A stretch of DNA of 32,273 nucleotides from the NCBI GenBank assembly GCA_005880395.1, contig VBHQ01000155.1, positions 1 through 32,273 on the forward strand. Direction: 5' to 3'. Every line of letters starts with the position of its first letter. The first letter of the stretch is position 1. Below the pieces are notes generated by a model. It saw only the letters and a program-made list of their open reading frames with translations. It had not been told where the DNA came from and did not search any database. The stretch comes from Chloroflexota bacterium (GTDB lineage Bacteria > Chloroflexota > Dormibacteria > CF-121). The position numbers were made by a program, and so were the translations under genes. Positions 23,159-32,273 of the stretch are shown one piece after another.

Positions 23159-24393
23159 ACGAGCGCCGGCGCCTTGTCCAGCTCGGCCATGGCCAGGTCG
23201 AACTCCGCGGCCCGCGGCTTGGTCAGCCGCAGTCGCCGAGCGTGACCATTGAAGAGCTCGGTGGTCTTGAGCCCGTTGCCGGTGATGCACACGACTGCGG
23301 TTTCGTGCTTATGAATCCGGCCTTCGGCGACGAGCGTGCGCAATCCCGCGATCACCACGCCGCCGGCCGGCTCACTCAAGATTCCCTCGGTCTCCGCCAG
23401 CAGGGTCATGCCCTCCTGGATCTCGTCTTCACGACAGGCGGTGCCCCATCCGCCCGACTCACGCACGGCCCGAGCGGCATACCTGCCGTCGGCCGGATTG
23501 CCGATGGCGAGCGATTTCGCAAGGCTGTTTGCCTTGACGGCCGTGATTCGATCCGCGCCGCGCTGGATTGCCGTGCTCACCGGTGCGCATCCCTCGGCCT
23601 GGGCGGCGTGAATCCGCGTCTCGGCTTGATCGATGAGGCCGGTGCCGATCAGCTCTTGAAAAGCCTTCGCGGTCTTTGCCAGCAGCGACCCGGCGGCCAC
23701 CGGCACGACGATGTGGTCGGGTGCTTTCCACCCGAGCTGCTCGACCACCTCGAAGGCGAGCGTCTTGCTGCCTTCGGAATAGAAGGGTCGCAGGTTTACA
23801 TTGACGATCGCCCAGTGGTATTGATCGGCAAGCTCCGCGCAAAGCCGGTTGACATCGTCATAGCTGCCGTCGATCTCGACCAGCGTCGCGCCGTAGGCGC
23901 TGGCGGCGTCGACCTTGGCCGGCTCGAGGCCGGCGGGAATGAAGACCAGCGAACGAAGGCCCGCCATGGCGGCATGCGCCGCAACGGATCCGGCGAGATT
24001 GCCGGTCGACGAGCAGGAAAGCGTGTCGAACCCATAGGTGAGCGCGACGTTGGTCGCCACGGCGACGTTGCGGTCCTTGAAGGAGCCGGTCGGATTGAGG
24101 GTGTCATTCTTGATATAGAGCCGCTCGAGCCCGAGCACCCGCCCCAGGTTCCTGGCATGCACCAGCGGTGTGAAGCCGGTGCCGAGGTCGAGGGGATCGC
24201 CAATCGGGGCCGGCAGCAGCTCGTGATATCGCCAGATGCTCGGCGGTCCGCCGGCGATCGAGTCCCGGCTGATCCGTTCGTGGACGGCGGTCAGGTCATA
24301 GGCGACTTCGAGCGGGCCGAAGCAGTGCTCGCATACATAAGCGGGCTCGAACTCGCGCAATCGCCCGCACTCTCGACATCGAAGCTGCTTCAC
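23155..24393 (-). CDS. thrC: Threonine synthase, long form with N-terminal zinc ribbon
   Basis: 412 residues from GTG 24393, with GGAGGAGGAA just upstream. The N-terminal ribbon has Cys6, Cys9, Cys21 and Cys24 (CRECG...CEHCF). The PLP domain shows LNPTGSFKDRNV (Schiff-base Lys), SSTGNLAGSVAAHAA, PVAAGSLLAKTAKAF and CITGNGLKTTELF. Fold-type II enzymes of this group make threonine from O-phosphohomoserine; the second, shorter ThrC at 15074-16126 may be redundant or one of the two may have another role. This gene heads the operon with asd, lysC and thrB and is the first gene after the SAM riboswitch and its terminator. Confidence 0.88.
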   Translation of the reverse strand: MKQLRCRECGRLREFEPAYVCEHCFGPLEVAYDLTAVHERISRDSIAGGPPSIWRYHELLPAPIGDPLDLGTGFTPLVHARNLGRVLGLERLYIKNDTLNPTGSFKDRNVAVATNVALTYGFDTLSCSSTGNLAGSVAAHAAMAGLRSLVFIPAGLEPAKVDAASAYGATLVEIDGSYDDVNRLCAELADQYHWAIVNVNLRPFYSEGSKTLAFEVVEQLGWKAPDHIVVPVAAGSLLAKTAKAFQELIGTGLIDQAETRIHAAQAEGCAPVSTAIQRGADRITAVKANSLAKSLAIGNPADGRYAARAVRESGGWGTACREDEIQEGMTLLAETEGILSEPAGGVVIAGLRTLVAEGRIHKHETAVVCITGNGLKTTELFNGHARRLRLTKPRAAEFDLAMAELDKAPALV

Positions 24394-24414
24394 GGATTCC
24401 TCCTCCGGTCTTCG

Positions 24415-24443
24415 GAAAATAAAAAAGCCCCAATGGCTGGGGC
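24415..24443 (-). terminator. Riboswitch-controlled intrinsic terminator
   Basis: On the minus strand GCCCCA-GCCAT-TGGGGC (24443-24427) is followed by TTTTTTATTTT. It lies 18 nt downstream of the SAM aptamer and 22 nt before the thrC start, the usual position for a transcription-off expression platform. Confidence 0.88.
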
Positions 24444-24461
24444 CGTTATGTCCGTGAACAC

Positions 24462-24560
24462 GTCATCTTTCAGACTTTCGTCTGACGGACTTTCCACCTT
24501 GCCGGAATCCGGTAGGTTGGCAGGCTTCTTCGGGCCGGCCCCTCTGCCACTCTTGATAAC
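24462..24560 (-). promoter_or_regulatory. SAM-I (S-box) riboswitch aptamer
   Basis: The minus strand reads GTTATCAAGAGTGGCAGAGG and continues with the S-box core: GGCCCGAAGAAGCC, TGCCAACC, a P3 hairpin, AAGGTGGAAAGTCC, a P4 hairpin CAGAC-GAAA-GTCTG, and AAAGATGAC. P1 is GTTATC/GATGAC. These conserved blocks occur in the SAM-I order and spacing. A -10 TAAATA (24572-24567) lies 7 nt before the aptamer, so the transcript would begin at P1. SAM binding should favour the terminator at 24415-24443 and shut off thrC-asd-lysC-thrB. Confidence 0.9.
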
Positions 24561-24566
24561 TGCCGT

Positions 24567-24572
24567 TATTTA
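24567..24572 (-). promoter_or_regulatory. -10 element for the SAM-riboswitch operon
   Basis: TAAATA on the minus strand, placing the start of transcription at about 24560, the first base of aptamer stem P1. The -35 region is weak (TGTTAG at a 16-nt spacing). Confidence 0.45.
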
Positions 24573-24611
24573 GTTGTGTCGCAAAAGCCTAACAGCCCCT
24601 CGCCGCGTTCG

Positions 24612-25498
24612 TCAACGCGACTCGGTAATTCGCGGCATCCCTCCATACACCGGCGTACACCAGTCACGGTAGCGCGGGTCGTTACCGCGCACGGCGCGGA
24701 AGTACGCATCCTGCAGCGCCAGCGTGATCGGCCCGGGCTTTCCCGATCCGACCGGCCGCCCGTCCACCTCGCTCGCCAGCGGCATGACCGCGGAGCGCGT
24801 GATGCCGACGAGGATGTCATCGGTCACCGGAGGGGTGACCAGCGTGCGGCCCTGGAGCATGAAGAAGTTGGCGGCGCTTCCCTCGGCGATATGGCCGTCC
24901 TCGGTCAGCAGCAGGCAGTCGTCGTAGCCGGCGGCATTCGCATCCTCGGCCGCGAGCGCCGTGTTGATGTAGGCGCCAGTGATTTTCGCCCGTGCGGGAA
25001 TGCTGTTATCGCTGATCCGCCGCCAGGACGAGATGGTCAGCCGCAGCCCGTCGATCCGGGAGTAGGGACCCATCGGCATCACCAGGATCGCAACCGCATC
25101 CTCAGGAGAGTGCAGATCGACCTTGATGATGGGCGAGGCCTTGAAAGCCAGCGGCCGGATGTACACATCGGTTCGATACCCGCTGCGGACGATCACCTCA
25201 CGGCTCAGCTCGCAAAGCCGGTCGACGGTCTCGTCAACCTTGATCTTCAGCAGGCCAGTCGATTTGTGGAAGCGTTCGTAATGCTCGCGGAGCTTGATGA
25301 GATAGATCTCTTCGTGGTCGGCGTTCCAGTAGCCGCGAATGCCCTCGAAGCAGCCTGTGCCGTAATGCAGCGCATGCGTGCCCACGCTCACGTTCGCCTC
25401 GTTGAAGGGAACGACGCTGCCATTGAAGTAGGCGAAGCCACTGTAGGTTCCAGGGATCACCTGAGCGCCGACACTGCCCGGAAGTGGAAGCACCGCCA

Positions 25499-25499
<1 letters not shown>
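24612..25499 (-). CDS. ilvE: Branched-chain amino-acid aminotransferase with internal deletion
   Basis: 295 residues in frame from GTG 25499, which overlaps the leuA stop (TAGTG). It is a fold-type IV PLP enzyme for the last step of Ile, Val and Leu synthesis. Recognisable: FNGSVVPFNEANVSVGTHAL, GTGCFEGIRGYW, the Schiff-base Lys in RAKITGAYINTALAAEDA, LLTEDGHIAEGSAANFF, and C-terminal GKPGPITLALQDAYFRAVRG. Between LAS (residue 243) and EVDGRPVG (244) about 35 residues normally present are missing, including the E.F.TGTA.. block that binds the cofactor phosphate and substrate carboxylate. The frame is preserved. The protein is probably inactive unless this is an assembly error. Confidence 0.85.
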
Positions 25500-26673
<1,174 letters not shown>

Positions 26674-26677
<4 letters not shown>

Positions 26678-27650
26678 TGACGCGCCCTCCCTGACCCTGC
26701 CCCCGAGGGCGCCTTAGCGCCGTTGGGCTTGAGCCAGGGCATCATCGAGCGAAGCTCGGCTCCGACCTTTTCAACAAGCTCATCCTTGGCACGACGCCGG
26801 TAGTTGTTGAATGCCGGGCGGCCGGCCTGGTTTTCGAGGATCCAGGTCCGGGCGAACGTCCCGTCCTGGATCTCGGTGAGCAGCCGGCGCATCTCATCAC
26901 GAACCGCCGGACTGATGACGCGCGGCCCGACGGCATAGTCACCGAACTCCGCCGTATCGCTGACGCTGTAGCGCATGTAGCTCAGACCGCCCTGGTAGAT
27001 CAGGTCGACGATCAACTTCATTTCGTGAATACACTCGAAGTAGGCGAGCTCCGGCTGGTAGCCGGCCTCGCGAAGAGATCGGTCTCGGTCTCCTCTTTGA
27101 AGGTGGTCTCGAGGACGCCGGCCATCGTCGAGCCGATGCCGCGGGCATAGGCGAGGGTGCGGGCCCGCGCCTTGCCGGTCGTGTCCTGCTGGACGGCAAA
27201 GAGGGCAGGGACACCAATCCCTTCCTTGAACATCCGGCGAACGATGTGGCCGGGGCCCTTAGGCGCCACCATCGCGACGTCGACGTCGTCGCCGGGCACG
27301 ATCTGGCTGAAGTGGATGTTGAAACCGTGCGCGAACATCAGCGCGCTGCCCGGCTTCAGGTTCGGCTTGATCGCCCCGTCGTAGAGCTGCTTCTGAGTTT
27401 GATCGGGGACCAGCATCATGACGACGTTCGCGATCTCGACGGCCTTCTCGACCTCCTCCACACGGAGGTCTTCCTGTTCTGCGGCGTCCCAGGACTTGCT
27501 GCCCTTGTAGAGGCCGACCACCACGTCGACCCCGCTGTCCTGCAGATTCAGGGCATGCGCGTGCCCCTGACTCCCGTAGCCGATGACCGCGACGCGCTGG
27601 CCGGCGAGCGCCGACATATCCGCGTCGTCATCGTGGTAAACCCTCGCCAT
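26674..27650 (-). pseudogene. ilvC: Ketol-acid reductoisomerase gene with frameshifting internal deletion
   Basis: Two frames together give class I KARI. The first (27650 to 27018) holds the NADPH loop [46 protein letters not shown] and [13 protein letters not shown]. It then runs out of frame to a premature stop at 27018. The second frame resumes at [20 protein letters not shown], with the metal-binding Glu residues of FEC and HE, and ends MMPWLKPNG at 26674. Between DLF and EAGY about 64 nt are missing (junction near 27068-27073), which removes GEQAVLCGG-type residues including the Mg-binding Glu of DLFGEQ. Even with the frame restored the active site would be incomplete. The gene overlaps ilvB by one base and leuA by four. 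Confidence 0.85.
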
Positions 27651-29443
27651 CAGAGGTACGTCTTGGTGGTGAGGTTGTACAGCCGCGGATTAAGCCCGAT
27701 CACCTGGTCGGCGTCGACCGGCACGTCGACCATGATCGAGCGGCCCTTCGTCTCGTAACAGGCATCGATGATCTCGGAGAGGTTGCTCAGGTCAGACTTC
27801 ACGCGGTAGCCTTCCCAGCCATGCGCCCTGGCCGCTCCCACGAAGTCGATCGAAGGTAGCGTGGAGTGGTACCGGCGCCTGTCGACGTCGGGGATCACGA
27901 CCTCAAGGCCCTTGTCGACGATGCCATAGACGCCGTTGTTGATGACGAACACGCGCAGGTCGAGATTGGCGGCATCCGCGAGCGCACCGCCGAAGAGGCG
28001 GTAGCAGCCGTCGCCGGTGAATACGAAGGTATGGAGGCTCGGGTCGGCCATCTTTGCCCCAACGCCCAGCCCGAACCCTCCGCCCATCGCCGACCCGTCG
28101 TGGGTGGTATGGAACGGAATGAAAGGATGAGGTCGCTGCGTGACGTACTGCCGATCTTTGTAGGCAATGCAGACGTCGTCGAAGCCGATGCTGTAGGGCC
28201 GCCACGACCCGTGCAACTTCTCATAGAAGGCGAAGAAATCGACGGCGCCTTCGCGCACATCCCGCGAAATGTGACGCGAATTGAGCCGTGCAGGAAGGTC
28301 GACCGCCGGCCGGCGGCCGGCGCCCCCGGCGGCGAGGCGAGGGATGATCGCGCCCAGCGTCAGGTCCAGATCACCGCGAACCACGTGATAATTGCCCTTC
28401 ACCCGGTGCCGGAATTCGCCGGCGATATGGCCGTATTGCTCTGTCCAGCCGGTGAAATGCCAGACGTCGCCCGCCGGAATCGCCGCAAGGTTGAGGGAAT
28501 ACTCTCCTGGATCGAACCCGATCGCGATCACGCAATCGTCCGGGCCGACGCCGCGCCAGAGCTTCATCGCCTCGTCGTTGCCGCCGAACGAGATATAGCC
28601 GAAGCCATAGCGGTTGTCCGGTGAGACCGCATTGGCGCCGTTGACCGACCAGACGGTCGGCGCCTGAAGGCGCTCGGAAAACTGGGTGGTGAGCGCCTGC
28701 ATGCCCGGCCAGCGGGCCGCCTCGCTGCTGACATAGACGATCACCCGCCGACCATCCGCGATCGTCGGGAACTCCTCGACGAAGCGATCCACGTCGGCCT
28801 GGCGAAAGCCGCGGGGTCGATGGCGGGAGGGCACATCGACCGCCGCGGGCTTGGAAAGAACGTCGGGATAAAAGCAGATCACCACCGGCTTGGACTCGAG
28901 CAGCACCGACTGCGCGCGGTCGAGCTGCTCTTCCAGCGTGTCGATGTCGTCGAGGACGACGCAGCCGTCACCGAACTCGGCCTGGAGCTGCGGCACGATG
29001 TTCATGCCATGGACGGAGACGTCCTGGAGAGGCGCGTGGCCGATCGACATCGTCGAATTCAGCGCCACGATGTAGACGGCCGGGATGTTGTGCAACTTCG
29101 CGTCGGTCATCCCACTGCCGGCAAGCTTGGTCGCGGCCCCGGTCGTGGTGATGCAGCCGCCAACCCGGCCGGATGCCAGGTAGTACCCGATCGGCGCGAA
29201 ACCCGCGGCGTACTCGCCCATGGTCAGCATCCGCGGAATCCCATCCTGGGACTGCGAGGGACCGTCAAACGGCTGCAGATGCTTGGTGACATGGATCAAC
29301 CCGCCGCCGTTGACCCCGACGTAGCCGGTGACACCCCAGCGGCGAAGCGTTTCGATCAGCCAGTAATTGCCGCTCACCTGTTCCAGGGGGGCTTCGAACG
29401 GTGTCGCTTCCTCTTCTATGCGGTCCAGCATCTGCGTGCTCAT
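27650..29443 (-). CDS. ThDP-dependent enzyme in acetolactate-synthase position, divergent
   Basis: 597 residues. The N-terminal PYR domain has the cofactor Glu in [11 protein letters not shown] (Glu77), but GAATKLAGS stands where acetolactate synthases read GPGATN, and the N-terminal '[10 protein letters not shown]' replaces GIPGG. The C-terminal domain has the ThDP-metal motif GDG (477-479) with NN 24 residues on (502-503). The fold is certain; the reaction is not. Its place directly upstream of ilvC, leuA and ilvE behind a T-box suggests acetolactate synthesis, but no IlvN subunit is encoded, and a different decarboxylase/ligase of the ScyA-like type is possible. It follows the RHH-like gene by 16 bp. 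Confidence 0.75.
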   Translation of the reverse strand: MSTQMLDRIEEEATPFEAPLEQVSGNYWLIETLRRWGVTGYVGVNGGGLIHVTKHLQPFDGPSQSQDGIPRMLTMGEYAAGFAPIGYYLASGRVGGCITTTGAATKLAGSGMTDAKLHNIPAVYIVALNSTMSIGHAPLQDVSVHGMNIVPQLQAEFGDGCVVLDDIDTLEEQLDRAQSVLLESKPVVICFYPDVLSKPAAVDVPSRHRPRGFRQADVDRFVEEFPTIADGRRVIVYVSSEAARWPGMQALTTQFSERLQAPTVWSVNGANAVSPDNRYGFGYISFGGNDEAMKLWRGVGPDDCVIAIGFDPGEYSLNLAAIPAGDVWHFTGWTEQYGHIAGEFRHRVKGNYHVVRGDLDLTLGAIIPRLAAGGAGRRPAVDLPARLNSRHISRDVREGAVDFFAFYEKLHGSWRPYSIGFDDVCIAYKDRQYVTQRPHPFIPFHTTHDGSAMGGGFGLGVGAKMADPSLHTFVFTGDGCYRLFGGALADAANLDLRVFVINNGVYGIVDKGLEVVIPDVDRRRYHSTLPSIDFVGAARAHGWEGYRVKSDLSNLSEIIDACYETKGRSIMVDVPVDADQVIGLNPRLYNLTTKTYL

Positions 29444-29459
29444 CCCCGTCGCGGCGCCA

Positions 29460-29648
29460 TCAGGCGCCGAACATCCGGTTGATCGCCTGGGTAACCTCGT
29501 GTCCCTGCCCGAATTCGTGATCGGAGGGCCGGCCCAAGACGGCGGCGCTCAGCGCTTCAGTACAGATGCCCGCGACATCGATCAGATGGCGGCGCTCCTG
29601 GATCTCGTTGTGCAGGTGGTCGGGAATCTCGATCGTGTATGTAGCCAT
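29460..29648 (-). CDS. Small ribbon-helix-helix-like protein
   Basis: 62 residues. AAGGAGG with a 7-nt spacer precedes ATG 29648. TYTIEIPDHLHNEIQERRHL fits a beta strand then helix, and DVAGICTEALSAAVLG fits a turn and second helix, as in CcdA/CopG-type proteins. A C-terminal tail HEVTQAINRMFGA could contact a partner. It is the first gene after the T-box leader and may be an autoregulator of the operon or a partner of the next enzyme. No toxin gene lies beside it, so a toxin-antitoxin role is not supported. Confidence 0.65.
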   Translation of the reverse strand: MATYTIEIPDHLHNEIQERRHLIDVAGICTEALSAAVLGRPSDHEFGQGHEVTQAINRMFGA

Positions 29649-29654
29649 TGGGTA

Positions 29655-29845
29655 CCTCCTTGATCTGCCGACGATGCCTCCACAGGGACGAGAGGAACGC
29701 CTCCCGCGGTACCACCCTGCTTGCAGCCGATGCTGCCCCTCTTGCCGAACGCGCCGGCTCCGGGGGTGAGTAAGCCCCATCCTCGCCAGCTGCTCAGCGG
29801 GAAACGCTACCAGCCTCAGCGTTGACCGTCTATTGGTCGAACCAT
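29655..29845 (-). promoter_or_regulatory. T-box riboswitch leader (probably leucine-specific, translational)
   Basis: On the minus strand the invariant T-box sequence AGGGTGGTACCGCG lies at 29718-29705. Just before it is a stem III hairpin GCAGC-ATCG-GCTGC. After it comes GGGAGG...CCTCTCGTCCC, the pattern of actinobacterial leaders that control translation; there is no U-tract. An upstream hairpin GGGG-CTTACTCA-CCCC contains CTC followed by A, a possible Leu specifier, but the specifier loop is not proven. Uncharged tRNA should open the AAGGAGG site of the RHH-like gene. The 5' boundary is approximate. Confidence 0.85.
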
Positions 29846-29868
29846 CCGAAAGTCCTCGGTTCTTTCGG
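29846..29868. promoter_or_regulatory. Inverted repeat in the PucR / T-box divergent region
   Basis: CCGAAAG (29846-29852) and CTTTCGG (29862-29868) form a 7-bp dyad with a 9-bp centre. It lies 43-65 bp upstream of the PucR-family gene and near the presumed start of the T-box transcript, so it is a candidate operator for one or both. An AT-rich stretch TACTTATCAT (29898-29907) just before the PucR ATG may hold its -10. Confidence 0.35.
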
Positions 29869-29910
29869 TGCTTCACGACGAGGCGCGATTGAGGCATACT
29901 TATCATTCCC

Positions 29911-31596
29911 ATGGCGCTGACCGTCCGGGAAGCGATGGCGCTGGGGGGATTGCAGAGGGGAGAGGTGCTGGCGGGGGCCGAAGGCCTCGACCGCACGATC
30001 ACCTGGGTCAAAGTGCTGGAATCCCCGGAAACGATCAGCTGGCTCGCCGAAGGCGAGCTCTTGCTGACGGTGGCGTTTGCCATCAAAGACGACCTCGCGG
30101 CACAGCGAGACCTGATGCGCAATCTGGCCGCGGTCGGGTCGTCTGGCCTGGTCATCAAGCCCGAGCGTTATCTGCCGGAGATCCCCGACGACATGCTGGG
30201 GCAGGCCAATGAATTTGGCATTCCCCTGATCCGTATCCCGCAGGACGTTTCGTACCTGGAGATCATGACCCCGATCCTGGAGCGGATCATCAACGCGCAG
30301 AATGCCGACCTGCGGCGTTCGATCGAGATCCACCGTCAGTTCACCGACCTGGCGCTCGGTGGGCAGGGGCTCGACGTGATCGTTCGCACCCTCGGCGAGC
30401 TGGTCGAGAGCTCGATCTCGCTCGAGGACGCCAATTGGCGACTGCTGGCGAGCCACATCGTTCCCGGCTTGACCGACCGCCACCGCCAGCAGACGCTGGC
30501 CCACCACGGCACGCCTCCCAAGGCGCAGGAGGCGGTTGCCAGCATGATCCACGAGGTGGTCGAGGGCCGCAAACCGCGCAAGGTCGCGCCCATTCCCGAG
30601 GCCGGCATGACCGCCCACCGGATCATCACCCCGATCCTGGCCGGCGGCGAGAACCTCGGATACCTGTCGATCATCGAGCATCCCCAACGCCACGAGCAGC
30701 TGGCGATGATGGCGATCGAGCATGCCGCCACGGTCATCGCGCTGGAAATGATCAAGCAGCGAGAAGTCGCGGAGGCAGAGGATCACGTTCGTGGCGAGCT
30801 GGTCGACGACCTGCTCAACGGTACCTTCGGCGATGCCTCTAACGTCCAGCGCCGGGCGCGCTATCTGCACCATGACCTCTCGGTTCCGCACCTGCTGCTC
30901 GTGATCGACGTCGACCATTTCGGGCGCGTCATCAAGGAGAGCCACTACCCCGAGCGCCGGGTGATCGCCTTGAAGCACCAGCTGTTCCAGGTGGTCACCG
31001 GCGCGGTCAGACGGAAAAATCCGCGCCACCTCGCCACGGCCCACAGCGACAGCGTGATCGTGCTCGTGCCGCAGCCGGCCGGCGCCGACGCTGATGGTGA
31101 GGAGCTCGCCAAGCGCATCCGTCAAGCGGTCGCCGACTCGGATCTTGGAATCACCGTCTCGGTCGCGGTCGGTCGCCTGTGCGTGAAGCCGGAGGACTTC
31201 AAGCCGGCCTTCGTCGAGGCTCAGCGAGCGCTGGATCTCATGGTCCGCTTCGGCAAGAAGGAACAGGTCGTCAACTATGACCGGCTCGGCGTCTACCGGC
31301 TGCTCGCCCAGATCGACGATCGCACCGGATTGGAAGCGTTCGCCGGTCGCATGCTCGAACCGCTGGTCGCTTACGACAAGACTCGCGGAACGCCGCTGCT
31401 GAAAACGCTCGAGGTCTATCTCCAGCGCCACGGCAACCTGCGGCAGTCGGCGCGCGATCTTCACATCCACCTCAACACGCTCCATTACCGGCTGCAACGG
31501 ATCGCGTCGCTGATCGGCGCGGATTTGAAGGATGCCGATGTGCGCCTCGACCTGCTGTTGTCGCTCCGGGTCCGGGCGCTGGCGGACAACTCATGA
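29911..31596 (+). CDS. PucR-family transcriptional regulator
   Basis: 561 residues. The N-terminal PucR domain (about 1-130) shows [20 protein letters not shown] and [21 protein letters not shown] middle GAF-like segment contains [13 protein letters not shown] and [21 protein letters not shown] CdaR/GGDEF-like domain (about 310-440) follows, and the C-terminal helix-turn-helix [25 protein letters not shown] ends the protein. PucR-type regulators usually control purine, amino-acid or other catabolic genes in response to small molecules. Here the stop overlaps the leuC start (ATGA), and the gene is divergent from the branched-chain operon, so a role in leucine synthesis is likely by context. 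Confidence 0.9.
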   Translation: MALTVREAMALGGLQRGEVLAGAEGLDRTITWVKVLESPETISWLAEGELLLTVAFAIKDDLAAQRDLMRNLAAVGSSGLVIKPERYLPEIPDDMLGQANEFGIPLIRIPQDVSYLEIMTPILERIINAQNADLRRSIEIHRQFTDLALGGQGLDVIVRTLGELVESSISLEDANWRLLASHIVPGLTDRHRQQTLAHHGTPPKAQEAVASMIHEVVEGRKPRKVAPIPEAGMTAHRIITPILAGGENLGYLSIIEHPQRHEQLAMMAIEHAATVIALEMIKQREVAEAEDHVRGELVDDLLNGTFGDASNVQRRARYLHHDLSVPHLLLVIDVDHFGRVIKESHYPERRVIALKHQLFQVVTGAVRRKNPRHLATAHSDSVIVLVPQPAGADADGEELAKRIRQAVADSDLGITVSVAVGRLCVKPEDFKPAFVEAQRALDLMVRFGKKEQVVNYDRLGVYRLLAQIDDRTGLEAFAGRMLEPLVAYDKTRGTPLLKTLEVYLQRHGNLRQSARDLHIHLNTLHYRLQRIASLIGADLKDADVRLDLLLSLRVRALADNS

Positions 31597-32273
31597 GCAA
31601 AACGATGGCCCAGAAGATCTGGGACCAGCATGTCGTCGCCTCGCACGAAGGCGAACCTGACCTGCTCTATGTCGACCTGCACCTGGTCCACGAGGTGACC
31701 TCTCCCCAGGCGTTCGAAAGCCTGCGCCTCAACGGCCGGAAGGTCCGCCGACCGGAGTTGACGGTTGCCACGATGGATCACAACGTGCCGACGCGCGGTG
31801 GCCGAGAGGCCGCCGACCAGGTTTCGCAGCGGCAGATGGCGGCGCTAGAAGAAAACTGCCGGCGCGAGGGCATCCGGCTCTATGGGATCGGCAGCAGCCG
31901 CCAGGGGATTGTGCATGTCATCGGTCCCGAACTGGGCCTCACGCAGCCAGGGTTGCTGATCGTGTGCGGCGATTCGCACACCTCGACCCACGGCGCGTTC
32001 GGCGCGCTAGCGTTCGGCATCGGCACCTCTGAAGTCGAGCATGTCCTCGCGACGCAGTGTCTGCGGCAGCGACCCCCGAAAGACATGGCGGTCACTATCG
32101 AAGGTGAGCTGCCGGTTGGGGTGACCGCCAAAGACGTCGCGCTCGGCATCATCAGCCGGACTGGTGTGGACGGCGGGCGAGGCCATGTGATCGAGTACCG
32201 CGGCTCGGCGATCCGAGGGCTATCCATGGAAGGGCGGATGACGGTGTGCAACATGACGATCGAATGCGGCGCT
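31593..32273 (+). CDS. leuC: 3-isopropylmalate dehydratase large subunit (partial, 3' end off window)
   Basis: 227 codons from ATG 31593 to the window edge. An aconitase-family enzyme that isomerises 2- to 3-isopropylmalate with Leu[87 protein letters not shown] (in parts) and [13 protein letters not shown] match in order. GDSHT is an active-site motif; the later iron-sulfur Cys residues lie beyond the window. The ATG overlaps the PucR-family stop, so expression is coupled to the regulator. leuD is expected downstream. Confidence 0.92.
   Translation, partial: MSKTMAQKIWDQHVVASHEGEPDLLYVDLHLVHEVTSPQAFESLRLNGRKVRRPELTVATMDHNVPTRGGREAADQVSQRQMAALEENCRREGIRLYGIGSSRQGIVHVIGPELGLTQPGLLIVCGDSHTSTHGAFGALAFGIGTSEVEHVLATQCLRQRPPKDMAVTIEGELPVGVTAKDVALGIISRTGVDGGRGHVIEYRGSAIRGLSMEGRMTVCNMTIECGA

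Noticed and set aside
23159-23290. N-terminal extension of asd
   Set aside because: Lies inside the upstream threonine synthase gene; GTG 23158 with the GTGA overlap directly precedes the NADP loop.
23146-24573. 475-residue plus-strand open frame
   Set aside because: Antisense to the zinc-ribbon threonine synthase and the SAM riboswitch; no conserved motif.
29460-29648. Toxin-antitoxin antitoxin reading of the RHH-like protein
   Set aside because: No small toxin gene is adjacent; the gene sits inside a T-box-controlled biosynthetic operon.
29830-31497. 555-residue minus-strand open frame
   Set aside because: Antisense to the PucR-family gene, which has recognisable PucR and helix-turn-helix domains.

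Overview
High-GC bacterial chromosome, most likely a member of Chloroflexota or a deep-branching relative of Actinobacteria. This placement is an inference from GC content, protein style, leaderless TANNNT-N7-ATG starts, an actinobacterial-type T-box and an S-box SAM riboswitch; no rRNA marker is present. Genes are tightly packed. Many stop/start pairs overlap (ATGA, GTGA, TAGTG, TGATG), and no gene-free stretch exceeds 300 bases.

Left part (1-9002). A minus-strand operon reads leftward from about 2559. It holds four tandem short peptide genes, three sharing an LPDREQMS leader-like block, then a hairpin terminator, then an M50-type membrane metalloprotease that runs off the left edge. This looks like a peptide-maturation (RiPP-like) locus. 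To its right lie a short SRPBCC-like protein and an exported Cys-containing protein on the plus strand. Next is a pterin/riboflavin-type cluster: GTP cyclohydrolase II, a stand-alone RibD-type reductase, an atypical MDR dehydrogenase and a Cys-less PTPS/QueD homologue, all overlapping, with a divergent GT4 glycosyltransferase. The product of this set is unknown. An ECF sigma factor and a membrane-anchored putative anti-sigma protein follow.

Middle part (9132-19967). A two-component system with an ABC exporter (small protein, response regulator, histidine kinase, ATPase, permease) is preceded by an 11-bp direct repeat that looks like an OmpR/PhoB-family binding site. Then come leuB (apparently with a CTG start) and a divergent thrC/hom pair sharing overlapping -10 elements. 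The hom gene carries an in-frame palindromic insert. After these are mgsA, a small exported repeat protein, a MerR regulator and a PfkB-like kinase.

Right part (19964-32273). This is mainly aspartate-family and branched-chain amino-acid synthesis. A minus-strand operon, second thrC - asd - lysC - thrB, lies behind a SAM-I riboswitch with its own terminator. Upstream of it, another minus-strand operon (RHH-like protein - ThDP enzyme - ilvC - leuA - ilvE) lies behind a T-box leader. In that operon ilvC has a frameshifting internal deletion that removes a metal-binding Glu, ilvE lacks a conserved active-site segment, and leuA lacks the usual regulatory domain. These are either gene decay or assembly errors. 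A PucR-family regulator is transcribed away from the T-box and is translationally coupled to leuC, which runs off the right edge.

Together the window encodes most of the aspartate-to-threonine route (lysC, asd, hom, thrB, two thrC) and much of the leucine route (leuA, leuB, leuC). RNA switches for SAM and probably for leucyl-tRNA stand in front of the two biosynthetic operons.
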